The notes under the pieces were generated by a model. It was not told the origin of the DNA. It saw only the letters and a program-made list of their open reading frames with translations, and made no database searches. This document shows, piece by piece, positions 45,472 to 52,216 of a stretch of DNA of 64,000 nt (its first letter is position 1; each line of letters starts with the position of its first letter). The DNA comes from Dehalococcoidia bacterium (GTDB lineage Bacteria; Chloroflexota; Dehalococcoidia; Lucifugimonadales; Lucifugimonadaceae): positions 62,001 to 126,000 of the forward strand of contig JAJEAU010000008.1 in the NCBI GenBank assembly GCA_022824185.1, in the 5' to 3' direction. The translations under genes were made by a program, and so were the position numbers.

Positions 45472-47397
45472 ATGGCAACCACTGACGCAACAAAAGGTCG
45501 CCCGGACGACAACAAATCGCAGCGACCTCACTGGGTCGACGACAACCGCGCGAACCAAGAGGATCTCGACCAGCAGATCTTCAGCGCTGGCTACAACGGC
45601 GACGTCATTCGCCGGTTCATCGGATTTGTCAGCCCGTACCGAAACGTCCTGATCGTCGGCGTCATCGCCGTAATCATCTTCGCCCTCTCCGTCCTAGCTC
45701 TACCGTGGATCGTCCGCACCACCGTCAACGACGTCCTGGACATCACACAACGGGATACCGGCGATGCCCGCGACGTCCTCTTCATCATGGTCGGTTTGTT
45801 CTTCGGTGCCGTCGTCATCCACGTAATCGTCGGATACCTCCAAAACATCATCGTCGGACGCATCGCGGAACACATCCTCATAGACCTCCGACGAGCAATG
45901 TACGAACACCTCCAGCGCGTCTCCATGTCCTTCATGGACAAGACAGAGGTCGGACGCATGATGTCCCGGCTGCAAGGTGACGTCGCAGCATTGCAGGAGT
46001 TCCTCGAAACCGCCGTCGTGAGCATCGGCGACTTCCTTCTCCTATTTGGCATCGTCATCGCCATGCTCATCATGGACTGGCGACTTGCACTCCTGACCTT
46101 CGCCGTCGTTTCCACTCTCGCAATCGCACGCGCCATCTGGCTGCCCATCGCACGACGGGCCTTCCTCTACTCCCGCCAGACAGCCTCGATCACTAGCGGT
46201 GCACTCGCCGAGAACATCAACGGCGTCAGAGTAGTGCAGGGCATGAGCCGGGAACACGTAAACCTCGACCTGTTCCAAGAAAAAGCCGACGAACAGTTGT
46301 GGGCTTCGAAACGCGCCGCCAAGATCGGACTGATGATGATCGCGATGGTCGACACCCTCTCGGGCACTGCAATGGCCATCATCATCGTCGTCGGAGGTTC
46401 CATGGTCATGGGCAACTCCCTCGAAATCGGATCCATGATCGCATTCATCCTCTACGTCCAGCTCTTCTTCGACCCCATCCGATCAATCACCATGCACTAC
46501 GCCGTATTCCAACGCGCTATGGCATCCGGCGAACGCATCTTCGAAGTCCTTGACGTCCCGGTCGACATCCAAGACAAACCCGAGGCCAAACCCCTCGTCG
46601 ACAACGACGGCTCGGTCGAATTCAAAAACGTGACCTTCGGCTACCTCGAAAACGAACCGATCCTCAAGAACATCAACTTCCGCGTCGAACCCGGCGAAAC
46701 AATCGCCCTGGTCGGACCAACCGGCTCCGGCAAGACCAGCATCACATCCCTACTCCACCGCTTCTACGACATCTGGGAAGGCGAAATCCTCATCTCTGGC
46801 CAAGACGTCCGCGACGTCCAACTCAGCAGCATGGGAGACAACATCGGCATGGTCCTCCAAGAGCCATACCTATTCTCCAGCACAATCTTCGAAAACATCC
46901 GCTACAACAAATTCGACGCCACCCGAGAGGATGTCGTCGCGGCCGCACGCGCCGTAGGTGCCCACGAGTTCATCATGCGCCTACCCAACGGCTACGACAC
47001 CGAACTCGAACAGCGCGGCGGAAACCTCTCCCTCGGACAACGCCAACTCATCTCCTTCGCCAGAGCCATCGTCGCCGACACCAAGATCCTCATCCTCGAC
47101 GAAGCAACCGCGTCCATCGACAGCTACACCGAACTCCTCATCCAACAAGCCCTTGCACGCCTCCTCGAAGGCCGCACCGGCATCGTCATCGCACACCGCC
47201 TCGCAACCATCCGAGGCGCAGACCGCATCATCGTCCTCCAAAACGGCGAAATCATCGAAACCGGCAACCACGACGAACTAATCGCCCACGGTGGCCTATA
47301 CGCCCGCCTCTACTCCATGAACTACGCCTCATTCGACGACATCCCAGATGAACTAATCGCCGAAGCAATGGAATACTCCCGAACCGAGGCTACCTAA
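45472..47397 (+). CDS. ABC exporter half-transporter with catalytic site
   Basis: 641-residue partner of the preceding gene. The transmembrane domain starts near FIGFVSPYRNVLIVGVIAVIIFALSVLALPW. The ATPase domain has Walker A GPTGSGKTS, Walker B ILILDEATASID with the catalytic Glu, H-loop IVIAHRLATIRGAD, and a changed signature LSLGQRQLISFARA. The pairing (good signature with bad Walker B, and the reverse) is the known pattern of heterodimeric exporters such as TM287/288 and BmrCD. Substrate could be drug-like, lipid or peptide. Confidence 0.95.
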   Translation: MATTDATKGRPDDNKSQRPHWVDDNRANQEDLDQQIFSAGYNGDVIRRFIGFVSPYRNVLIVGVIAVIIFALSVLALPWIVRTTVNDVLDITQRDTGDARDVLFIMVGLFFGAVVIHVIVGYLQNIIVGRIAEHILIDLRRAMYEHLQRVSMSFMDKTEVGRMMSRLQGDVAALQEFLETAVVSIGDFLLLFGIVIAMLIMDWRLALLTFAVVSTLAIARAIWLPIARRAFLYSRQTASITSGALAENINGVRVVQGMSREHVNLDLFQEKADEQLWASKRAAKIGLMMIAMVDTLSGTAMAIIIVVGGSMVMGNSLEIGSMIAFILYVQLFFDPIRSITMHYAVFQRAMASGERIFEVLDVPVDIQDKPEAKPLVDNDGSVEFKNVTFGYLENEPILKNINFRVEPGETIALVGPTGSGKTSITSLLHRFYDIWEGEILISGQDVRDVQLSSMGDNIGMVLQEPYLFSSTIFENIRYNKFDATREDVVAAARAVGAHEFIMRLPNGYDTELEQRGGNLSLGQRQLISFARAIVADTKILILDEATASIDSYTELLIQQALARLLEGRTGIVIAHRLATIRGADRIIVLQNGEIIETGNHDELIAHGGLYARLYSMNYASFDDIPDELIAEAMEYSRTEAT

Positions 47398-47541
47398 CTC
47401 AAGTCATTCCGGAATTAGGGTGGTGTATGTGGCATTGGCAAAGCCTTAATAATGCCGGTTGTCATTGACAATTGCCATGTAATTGGTTTAATCTAACTTC
47501 CCTGTGAGTAGTCTGAGTGGCGAATCCGTGTGTAACAGCTG

Positions 47542-48078
47542 ATGGCTGACTCGGCGCAACGTTTGCCACACGATCTTCTAAGTTACAGTGACGAAAGAGT
47601 GTCTGACATCGACGCGATCCAAACGGAAGAAAAAGCGATCTCGGTGGAATCGGGCGGTTTTGCCGATATATCGCAACGCGAGAAATGTTGGAACAAGCTG
47701 ACCGAGGTGGCGATTCCGTACGCTGCGCTATTGCAGTCCGTGCACAAATCAAGCAAAATTCTTATCACACCCCTTATCGTCGGGTTGGCAGTTTTCGGAT
47801 GCACCGCTTCAAACCCTTCTCCGACGGTCGACGTGCCATCGACTGTCTGAGCTATTGTCTCAGCGTCGCTTCCGGCTACGGCCACGCCTATCGACGCGGC
47901 GGCAACGGCTGAGGCGGTCGCACTCTCGATTCCCACATCCACCCCAGCTCCCACGACGACGCCGGCTCCGATACTGACGCCCGTTGCGACCGCGACTCCC
48001 CCGCCCTCGGTCACACCCGTGGGCGTGGAAGCCCCGGCTGTCCGGCGTGACGCCGAAACGCACGACCGACTGCTGTGA
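47542..48078 (+). pseudogene. Lipoprotein gene interrupted by an in-frame TGA
   Basis: The reading frame from 47542 codes a charged leader, then a lipoprotein signal (ILITPLIVGLAVFGC) with lipobox Cys, and stops at a TGA (47848-47850) just after SPTVDVPSTV. The same frame continues without a further stop to 48078 as Ala/Thr/Pro-rich sequence (DAAATAEAVALSIPTST, then TPAP-type units) of the type used as a tether in the other lipoproteins here. A stop-mutated lipoprotein is the simplest reading. Readthrough or a very short product are alternatives. The real start may be an internal one closer to the signal peptide. Confidence 0.65.
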
Positions 48079-48103
48079 CGAGTCCGACTCTATCAGTGAA
48101 CGA

Positions 48104-48165
48104 TTGACGGACGCTCCGCCGTCTGACATAATCCGAAAAAGAAGCCCGGCGCTGGAACGCCGGGC
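48104..48165 (+). promoter_or_regulatory. Promoter/5'-hairpin module, copy A (intact)
   Basis: TTGACG (48104-48109), 17-bp spacer, CATAAT (48127-48132), 11 nt, then GCCCGGCG (48144-48151), loop ctggaa, CGCCGGGC (48158-48165). Transcription would start about 5 nt before the stem. It serves the microgene at 48198. Confidence 0.8.
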
Positions 48166-48197
48166 AGTTATCAACCCCAAACCTTAAGGAGCTTGAC

Positions 48198-48341
48198 GTG
48201 AGTAAGCATACCATCAACATCTCCGTGACGTTCGCCCGTCACGGACCGAACGCACCAGACCATCGCGCCAGAATCCGCCGCCGAATCCGTGAGATTCGCG
48301 CAGAGAGAGCGAAATGGGCTGCGGAGGAGGGCAAGCGATGA
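48198..48341 (+). CDS. RHGPNA microprotein 1
   Basis: 47-residue basic protein below normal gene-finder limits. It starts at GTG with AAGGAG 6 nt upstream and lies just after module A. It reads SKHTINISVTF, then ARHGPNAP, then an Arg-rich helix-like region with EIRAER, and ends AAEEGKR. It aligns over 33 residues with the product at 49275 (19 identities by hand count). Its stop overlaps the next start as ATGA. I recognise no family; the net positive charge suggests nucleic-acid or membrane contact. Confidence 0.72.
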   Translation: MSKHTINISVTFARHGPNAPDHRARIRRRIREIRAERAKWAAEEGKR

Positions 48342-48658
48342 GAGAGCCCGAACAGAAGCGTCTGACGTTCGACGACGAAGAAGTTCAAATCGTCACCGGC
48401 GGGCTTGCCGTCGACGTGTGGTTGCCTGGACCGCACGAGAAGGGCTTCCATATCTTCCCCCGTCCGAGAGAGTTTTTCGTCATCAACGGAGGACACGATC
48501 CCGCTCCGAACACCACTTATGGCGGCGGACTGCTGCTGACTGTGAAAACCGGAAATGCATTAGCGCGTGACTGGGTTCAGGCCACGGGCGAAGGCGACAC
48601 GGTCTACTGTCGATACTTCCCGGAGCGGAGCGCTTGGCTGATCGCCAAACTGTCTTGA
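48338..48658 (+). CDS. Hypothetical 106-residue protein coupled to microprotein 1
   Basis: Begins at an ATG overlapping the previous stop (ATGA), so it is probably translationally coupled. Sequence features are EQKRLTFDDEEVQIVTGGLAVDVW, GFHIFPRPREFFVINGGHDP, GGGLLLTVKTGNALARDW and a C-terminal YCRYFPERSAWLIAKL. No signal peptide or membrane helix is seen. I cannot place it in a family. Base use is similar to the rest of the array and unlike the flanking housekeeping genes in its AGA/CGG mix. Confidence 0.7.
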   Translation: MREPEQKRLTFDDEEVQIVTGGLAVDVWLPGPHEKGFHIFPRPREFFVINGGHDPAPNTTYGGGLLLTVKTGNALARDWVQATGEGDTVYCRYFPERSAWLIAKLS

Positions 48659-48705
48659 TCGCCATTCACCGCGCATCTTCCAGCGCCGGTCGGAAGACGA
48701 CGTGA

Positions 48706-48739
48706 GATAATCCAAAAAGAAAGAAGCCCGGCGCTGGAA
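48706..48739 (+). promoter_or_regulatory. Promoter/5'-hairpin module, copy B (decayed)
   Basis: GATAAT (48706-48711) and the left stem arm with loop (GCCCGGCG, ctggaa; 48726-48739) remain. The right arm is lost (actatatag follows), and no -35 matches at 17 bp. The gap between -10 and stem is 14 nt rather than 11. The following ~240 bp to 48,979 hold no gene I can support. Confidence 0.6.
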
Positions 48740-48942
48740 ACTATATAGACGGCTACTCGCGGAGAGACAACGCGAGGCTGATACCATCGAAGTAGCGGAC
48801 AAGTCGCTTATACCAGCGCAAGAGGCGCTTTCTTGCGACCTGTCCGCCCAGTCCGGCGTGCTTGCGGAGCGGGGTATGTCGGTACCGACCCGTCGTCCGC
48901 TTGCACGCCTCATGCTAACTCGCCGGAGTTCGTCGCGTTCGA

Positions 48943-48971
48943 TTGACGGGCGCTCCGGCAGACGGAAGGAG
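48943..48971 (+). promoter_or_regulatory. Module fragment B' with ribosome-binding site at the -10 position
   Basis: TTGACG (48943-48948) and a GGCGCTCCGGC spacer match the module, but AAGGAG (48966-48971) stands where the -10 should be, and leads straight to the ATG at 48980. It looks like a deletion from -10 through the hairpin. Confidence 0.55.
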
Positions 48972-48979
48972 AACACAAG

Positions 48980-49156
48980 ATGCCGAGGTTGTATCACTCA
49001 GATAGGGTCAGAGCCAAGGAACAACTCGATGATGCGCAGGCGAAGCTGGACGCGGCGCCGAACGACCCGCAACTGGTGCAGTCGTATGCGCTGCTGGTGG
49101 CGGCTGTTGCTTTGGTTGATATCGCCGACGAGCTCCGCAATTCACAAGCGATATAA
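48980..49156 (+). CDS. 58-residue helical microprotein
   Basis: An ATG with AAGGAG 8 nt upstream opens a 58-codon frame: MPRLYHSDRVRAKEQLDDAQ, then AKLDAAPNDPQLVQSYALLV and AAVALVDIADELRNSQAI. Two amphipathic helices with an Asn-Asp-Pro turn are likely, like a TPR half-unit or a small helical hairpin. A competing out-of-frame ORF across the same DNA has a much worse composition. No family is recognised. Confidence 0.62.
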   Translation: MPRLYHSDRVRAKEQLDDAQAKLDAAPNDPQLVQSYALLVAAVALVDIADELRNSQAI

Positions 49157-49179
49157 CCGCCACGCCGTCATGGGAGCGA

Positions 49180-49242
49180 TTGACGCGCGACGCTCCGCAC
49201 CCTAGAATCCTAAAGAGAAGCCCGGCGCGCTAACGCCGGGCT
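49180..49242 (+). promoter_or_regulatory. Promoter/5'-hairpin module, copy C (intact)
   Basis: TTGACG (49180-49185), 17-bp spacer with CGCTCCGC, TAGAAT (49203-49208), 11 nt, then GCCCGGCG (49220-49227), loop cgctaa, CGCCGGGC (49234-49241), extended by one A-T pair. It serves the second RHGPNA microgene. Confidence 0.8.
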
Positions 49243-49274
49243 ATGAAGTCACACCAAGAGGAAAGGAGATGGTT

Positions 49275-49412
49275 TTGACTTCAACTAAGCAGGTTAACAT
49301 AACCGTCCGCTTCGACCGGCACGGTCCGAACGCGCAACACTACCGCGAACGGCTCCTGCAGCGCACCGCAGAGATACGGGCGGAGCGGACGCCGAGCGGA
49401 GCGAAGCCATGA
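49275..49412 (+). CDS. RHGPNA microprotein 2
   Basis: A 45-residue paralogue of the product at 48198: TSTKQVNITVRFDRHGPNAQ, RERLLQRTAEIRAER, then a short tail. AAGGAG lies 6 nt before a TTG at 49275; the ATG at 49269 directly abuts AAGGAG and is less suitable. The stop overlaps an ATG (ccATGA) as in the first pair, but that ATG opens only a 5-codon frame that ends in TGATG, where the next gene starts. This looks like a homologous architecture partly rebuilt. Confidence 0.7.
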   Translation: MTSTKQVNITVRFDRHGPNAQHYRERLLQRTAEIRAERTPSGAKP

Positions 49413-49425
49413 AATCGCGTACGTG

Positions 49426-49698
49426 ATGGAGCCTGCTTGGTTGACAATCTCGGGGCTGGCACTTGACATCCTCGGTTTCGCCGGTTTCATCGTGTTCGGT
49501 CCGCCGCAAGAACTCCACAGCTACAGGGGCGGCGCGCTTTGGGTTTGGGGCGGCAAGGATCCCTGGATAGATCGCATGGTGCCGCCGAAATACCAGCGAA
49601 TAATCAGATGGGCATCGGCGCTCACGATATTCGCAGGCTTCGCCCTTCAAATAGCAGGCACCGTCTTGGGCTTGATTGACGGGCGCTCCGCCGTTTGA
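49426..49698 (+). CDS. Small two-helix membrane protein
   Basis: 90 residues with two hydrophobic segments: AWLTISGLALDILGFAGFIVFG and WASALTIFAGFALQIAGTVLGLI, joined by a loop with GGALWVWGGKDPWIDRMVPPKYQ. The start ATG overlaps the stop of a 5-codon frame as TGATG (a GTG at 49423 is also in frame). Its last codons (LIDGRSAV and stop) are written by promoter module D, so the gene end and the next promoter overlap. No family is recognised; holin-like or toxin-like small membrane proteins are possible. Confidence 0.65.
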   Translation: MEPAWLTISGLALDILGFAGFIVFGPPQELHSYRGGALWVWGGKDPWIDRMVPPKYQRIIRWASALTIFAGFALQIAGTVLGLIDGRSAV

Positions 49699-49737
49699 GA
49701 TAATCCGTAGGAGATGCCCGGCGCTGGAGCGTCGGGC
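49676..49737 (+). promoter_or_regulatory. Promoter/5'-hairpin module, copy D (intact)
   Basis: TTGACG (49676-49681), 17-bp spacer, GATAAT (49699-49704), 11 nt, then GCCCGGCG (49716-49723), loop ctggag, CGTCGGGC (49730-49737). One C-to-T change in the right arm keeps the stem by a G-U pair. Confidence 0.8.
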
Positions 49738-49770
49738 GGTGGTTTACCAATTTCATAGGAGGATTCAATT

Positions 49771-49914
49771 TTGGCGAAATATAGACGTTCCCGTTCTCGC
49801 GGCTCGGTGCTTCCGTTGTCCGTCCGATTCTCCGCACGTTTTCGATTGGGCACGGCGTCGCGTCGCGCCCGCGGCTACCGGCCCCGTCGACGACGCTCCG
49901 GCCGTATGAGATAA
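49771..49914 (+). CDS. Arg-rich 47-residue microprotein
   Basis: A TTG with AGGAGG 8 nt upstream opens a 47-codon frame with about 18 Arg residues: AKYRRSRSRGSVLPLS, FSARFRLGTASRRARGYR, PRRRRSGRMR. Such composition suggests nucleic-acid binding, but a chance open frame in GC-rich DNA is possible. The last codons are supplied by module E, and its TAA stop lies inside the -10 hexamer of that module. No ATG alternative exists. Confidence 0.5.
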   Translation: MAKYRRSRSRGSVLPLSVRFSARFRLGTASRRARGYRPRRRRSGRMR

Positions 49915-49948
49915 TCCGTAAGAGAAGCTTGGCGCAGAAACGCTGGGC
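49887..49948 (+). promoter_or_regulatory. Promoter/5'-hairpin module, copy E (intact)
   Basis: TCGACG (49887-49892), 17-bp spacer, GATAAT (49910-49915), 11 nt, then GCTTGGCG (49927-49934), loop cagaaa, CGCTGGGC (49941-49948). Three positions differ from copy A, yet all eight pairs hold through G-U pairing. Confidence 0.75.
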
Positions 49949-49975
49949 GATGTCGTTCCTATCGAGGAGGATGCC

Positions 49976-50281
49976 ATGTCGGAGCCCGTTCAGTTCCACG
50001 AGAGCGAGTTCGTGAACATCTTGAAAAAAGCGCTCGATGCGTACCACGAGTTGACCGAGGGGCAGGAAGGCTACGAACCCATCGAAGGCACGGGCGAAGA
50101 CTTGACTCTGATGTTGAAGCTGAACCGGACGAAAAACGGCGGTGTCAGATTGAGCTTCATGAGCGTCCGGGATTTCCTCTCCACTGTCAGCCCCGGGCAA
50201 TTGATGAGGCCGGATGCTCTGGACGACTTCGACAAGCCCACCATTCCGCACGTGGACGTTACGATGGAGCCGGAGAACTAG
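49976..50281 (+). CDS. Hypothetical acidic 101-residue protein
   Basis: ATG with GAGGAGG 5 nt upstream, directly downstream of module E. The sequence is SEPVQFHESEFVNILKKALD, YHELTEGQEGYEPIEGTGED, a LTLMLKLNRTKNGGVRLSF strand, then MSVRDFLSTVSPGQLMRPDA and a FDKPTIPHVDVTMEPEN end. It is soluble and acidic. No family is recognised. Among array products this and the 48338 product look most like ordinary folded proteins. Confidence 0.72.
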   Translation: MSEPVQFHESEFVNILKKALDAYHELTEGQEGYEPIEGTGEDLTLMLKLNRTKNGGVRLSFMSVRDFLSTVSPGQLMRPDALDDFDKPTIPHVDVTMEPEN

Positions 50282-50305
50282 CGGACGGATGCGCCGGTGG
50301 TAGCC

Positions 50306-50404
50306 TAGAAATCGGGCGGGCTCAGCCGCGAACCATCGGGTTTGCACTAGGCCGCTGAGCTCCGCCCATGCTCCAATTGTAACTGTTGACTCTTTGAAAC
50401 AGTT
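50306..50404 (+). promoter_or_regulatory. Possible decayed module F plus two stems
   Basis: TAGAAA (50306-50311) in a context like copy C (cctagaa), with a poor GGACGG at the -35 site. It is followed by GGGCGG-GCTCAGC (50314-50326) pairing with GCTGAGC-t-CCGCCC (50354-50367), and then AACTGTT (50381-50387) with AACAGTT (50398-50404). It may close the array or act as its terminator. Confidence 0.45.
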
Positions 50405-50836
50405 GGATTCTCCGTCCGCCTCGCCGCTGGACACACTTCGCTTGCCGGACGCACCAACTCCAGGGACGCAGGGTGTGTCAACTATCTAATCGCCAATCTG
50501 GGCGGTACCGGCATCAACAGATTGACACTCCTCTATCGACTTAATCTGAGAGACAATGAGATCGTTCACATCCCTGACAGGTACTTCAGAGATCTGAACG
50601 CCCGCCCGGTTCAGCCCTTGTGGTATTTGTATCTGTCCAACAACCGTCTGACATCGATCACACCGGCGATGTTCGAGGGTCATGAAGAAACCCTGCGGTT
50701 TCTCCACATAGACGGAAACCCGGTTCAAGAATTGATAGGGGAAGAAGACTTCTCCGATTTCACATTCGCCCGATTATGGAGCTTCCCGACTGCGGATGAT
50801 GTGGGTTCCTGCGACTCCGACTCCGGCGCCAGCTAG
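50390..50836 (+). pseudogene. Leucine-rich-repeat segment, start lost and frameshifted from next ORF
   Basis: The frame is open from 50390 but has no usable start before a weak TTG at 50522. Leucine-rich repeat units are clear: LLYRLNLRDNEIVHIPDRYF, LWYLYLSNNRLTSITPAMF and LRFLHIDGNPVQELIG. It ends at 50836 in a frame-shifted tail (DDVGSCDSDSGAS). In the +1 frame the same DNA gives VPATPTPAPASMARILRIEP, a natural linker into the next ORF. So the LRR part and the surface protein were probably one gene. Confidence 0.65.
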
Positions 50837-51848
50837 TATGGCCCGTATTCTCCGCATCGAGCCCGGGATCCGCGGCGTGACGGTGAGAACCGAGGACGTG
50901 GTGCGTTTGGGCGTGGATGTCTACGGAGTGCAGGACATTTTGGACAATTCACTCGCGGACGGCAAGACTTTCGATTGGGACGATGGTGGTTCTGGGAGTT
51001 CGATCGAGGGCACTGGCAGAGTGGTCGTATATACCGCGCCGTCATCGCAGGGCACATACAAGGTGACGGTCGTAGCCGCCCCAGTCGACTGCCGCGGCAC
51101 CGAAGAGCAGTGCATGGCAGAGTTCGAGGTCCGGGTGCGGCGTTCGGTGCCGCCACCACCGACACCTGCCACAGCACCAGTTAACCCCGAAGGCGAGATA
51201 CCGACGGTGCTGACTGACTCCGATGGCGAGCAGTATGAGGTCTTCACCCCAGTCGAAGGCGGAAGTTTCCAAGGCGAATCTTTTTCAATCACCGCTGGGG
51301 CTGGTGCAGTTCCGGACGGCGAGGTCGTGGGACTTCGTATGAGCGAAACCGGTCCGGCATCGAACGTTGGCATGACCGCGCACCGCTACATGCTGGTGGG
51401 GAACAGCTACGCGGTGTCGACGGTCGACCCGACGGGCGCGGCGGTGACTTCGTACCGGTTGAACGCGCCGCTAGAGGTGTGCGTACCATTGCCCGAGATG
51501 GCGCGCTCGAACATTTCTGATGTGGCGCTGGTGGTGACGAACGCCGACGGATCGTTGACGGTTCTATCGGCATCGGTGCGTCTCAGCGCATCGTCAACAT
51601 CTGTGTGTGGCACCTTGAGCAGTGTTCCCGCGACGTTGGCAGTAGGCACTGCGGGGGCACCGTCCGCGTTGCCGAATGCGGCTCTGTTGCCCACGCCCGA
51701 GGCTCCCGACACCGGCGGCACAGCACCGAGATCGTCAAGCGCATTGCTGTGGTTGATGCTGATCGCAATCGGAGCGCTCGCGCTAGGTGTGCTCATGCTT
51801 GACGGTCGACCTTCACCTGATCCTCCTAAAGGAAGTAGTGGAAAATGA
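50796..51848 (+). CDS. Surface-anchored protein, likely 3' part of a broken LRR gene
   Basis: 350 residues: a Pro/Thr/Ala linker (VPATPTPAPA), a beta-rich domain (RIEPGIRGVTVRTEDVVRLGVDVYG through YTAPSSQGTYKVTVV), a second domain (EQYEVFTPVEGGSFQGESFSITAGAGAVP, ZU5-like in style), a TPEAPDTGGTAP spacer and a C-terminal helix (SALLWLMLIAIGALALGVLML) with a basic tail. It would be an exported, membrane-anchored protein, but lacks a signal peptide in its present frame. That missing part fits with loss of the upstream LRR segment by frameshift near 50,700-50,800. Confidence 0.7.
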   Translation: MMWVPATPTPAPASMARILRIEPGIRGVTVRTEDVVRLGVDVYGVQDILDNSLADGKTFDWDDGGSGSSIEGTGRVVVYTAPSSQGTYKVTVVAAPVDCRGTEEQCMAEFEVRVRRSVPPPPTPATAPVNPEGEIPTVLTDSDGEQYEVFTPVEGGSFQGESFSITAGAGAVPDGEVVGLRMSETGPASNVGMTAHRYMLVGNSYAVSTVDPTGAAVTSYRLNAPLEVCVPLPEMARSNISDVALVVTNADGSLTVLSASVRLSASSTSVCGTLSSVPATLAVGTAGAPSALPNAALLPTPEAPDTGGTAPRSSSALLWLMLIAIGALALGVLMLDGRPSPDPPKGSSGK

Positions 51849-51936
51849 GTAAAGGCCGGACCCCACATCCAGCGCGCCCACGCCCTGAAACACCCGCGTG
51901 ATACCGTATCGTTGCAAACCTATCAGGAGCTACCAA

Positions 51937-52140
51937 ATGCCCAAATACGTCCTCTTACGAAAAATCGGATCTGACGTCTCTGTCACCGCAGACCGACACG
52001 AAGAATCCAGTCGTCATCTGAACCTATACAAGAACGGCGAACTCGTCGGCAAGTTCGAAACTAGCAACTACTCCGGTTGGTATGTTGACCAAGAAGAAGA
52101 CGCCCCAGTAGCATCGCCGGCCGCGTTCGAGTCGCGCTGA
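51937..52140 (+). CDS. Hypothetical 67-residue protein
   Basis: ATG with AGGAG 8 nt upstream. The product (PKYVLLRKIGSDVSVTADRH, NLYKNGELVGKFETSNYSGW, YVDQEEDAPVAS) looks like a small all-beta protein with an acidic tail. It has its own short upstream gap (TATCGT-type hexamer, not a clear promoter). No family is recognised. It converges on ruvB with 76 bp between. Confidence 0.65.
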   Translation: MPKYVLLRKIGSDVSVTADRHEESSRHLNLYKNGELVGKFETSNYSGWYVDQEEDAPVASPAAFESR

Positions 52141-52216
52141 TCACTTGATCGGGTCAGTGCGCGGTGACTAACTGGGCACCGAACACTCAGAGCCCACCCA
52201 GAAAACCTCTACTTGC

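Noticed and set aside
48858..49205. 115-codon ORF overlapping the 58-residue microgene
   Set aside because: Composition is Arg/Trp/Ser-rich and out of frame with the better-supported ATG at 48980 that has a well-spaced AAGGAG.
47400..51930. att-type direct repeats bounding the microgene island
   Set aside because: I compared the flanks of the exporter end and the ruvB side by eye and saw no convincing repeated core, and no integrase gene or tRNA lies at either edge.
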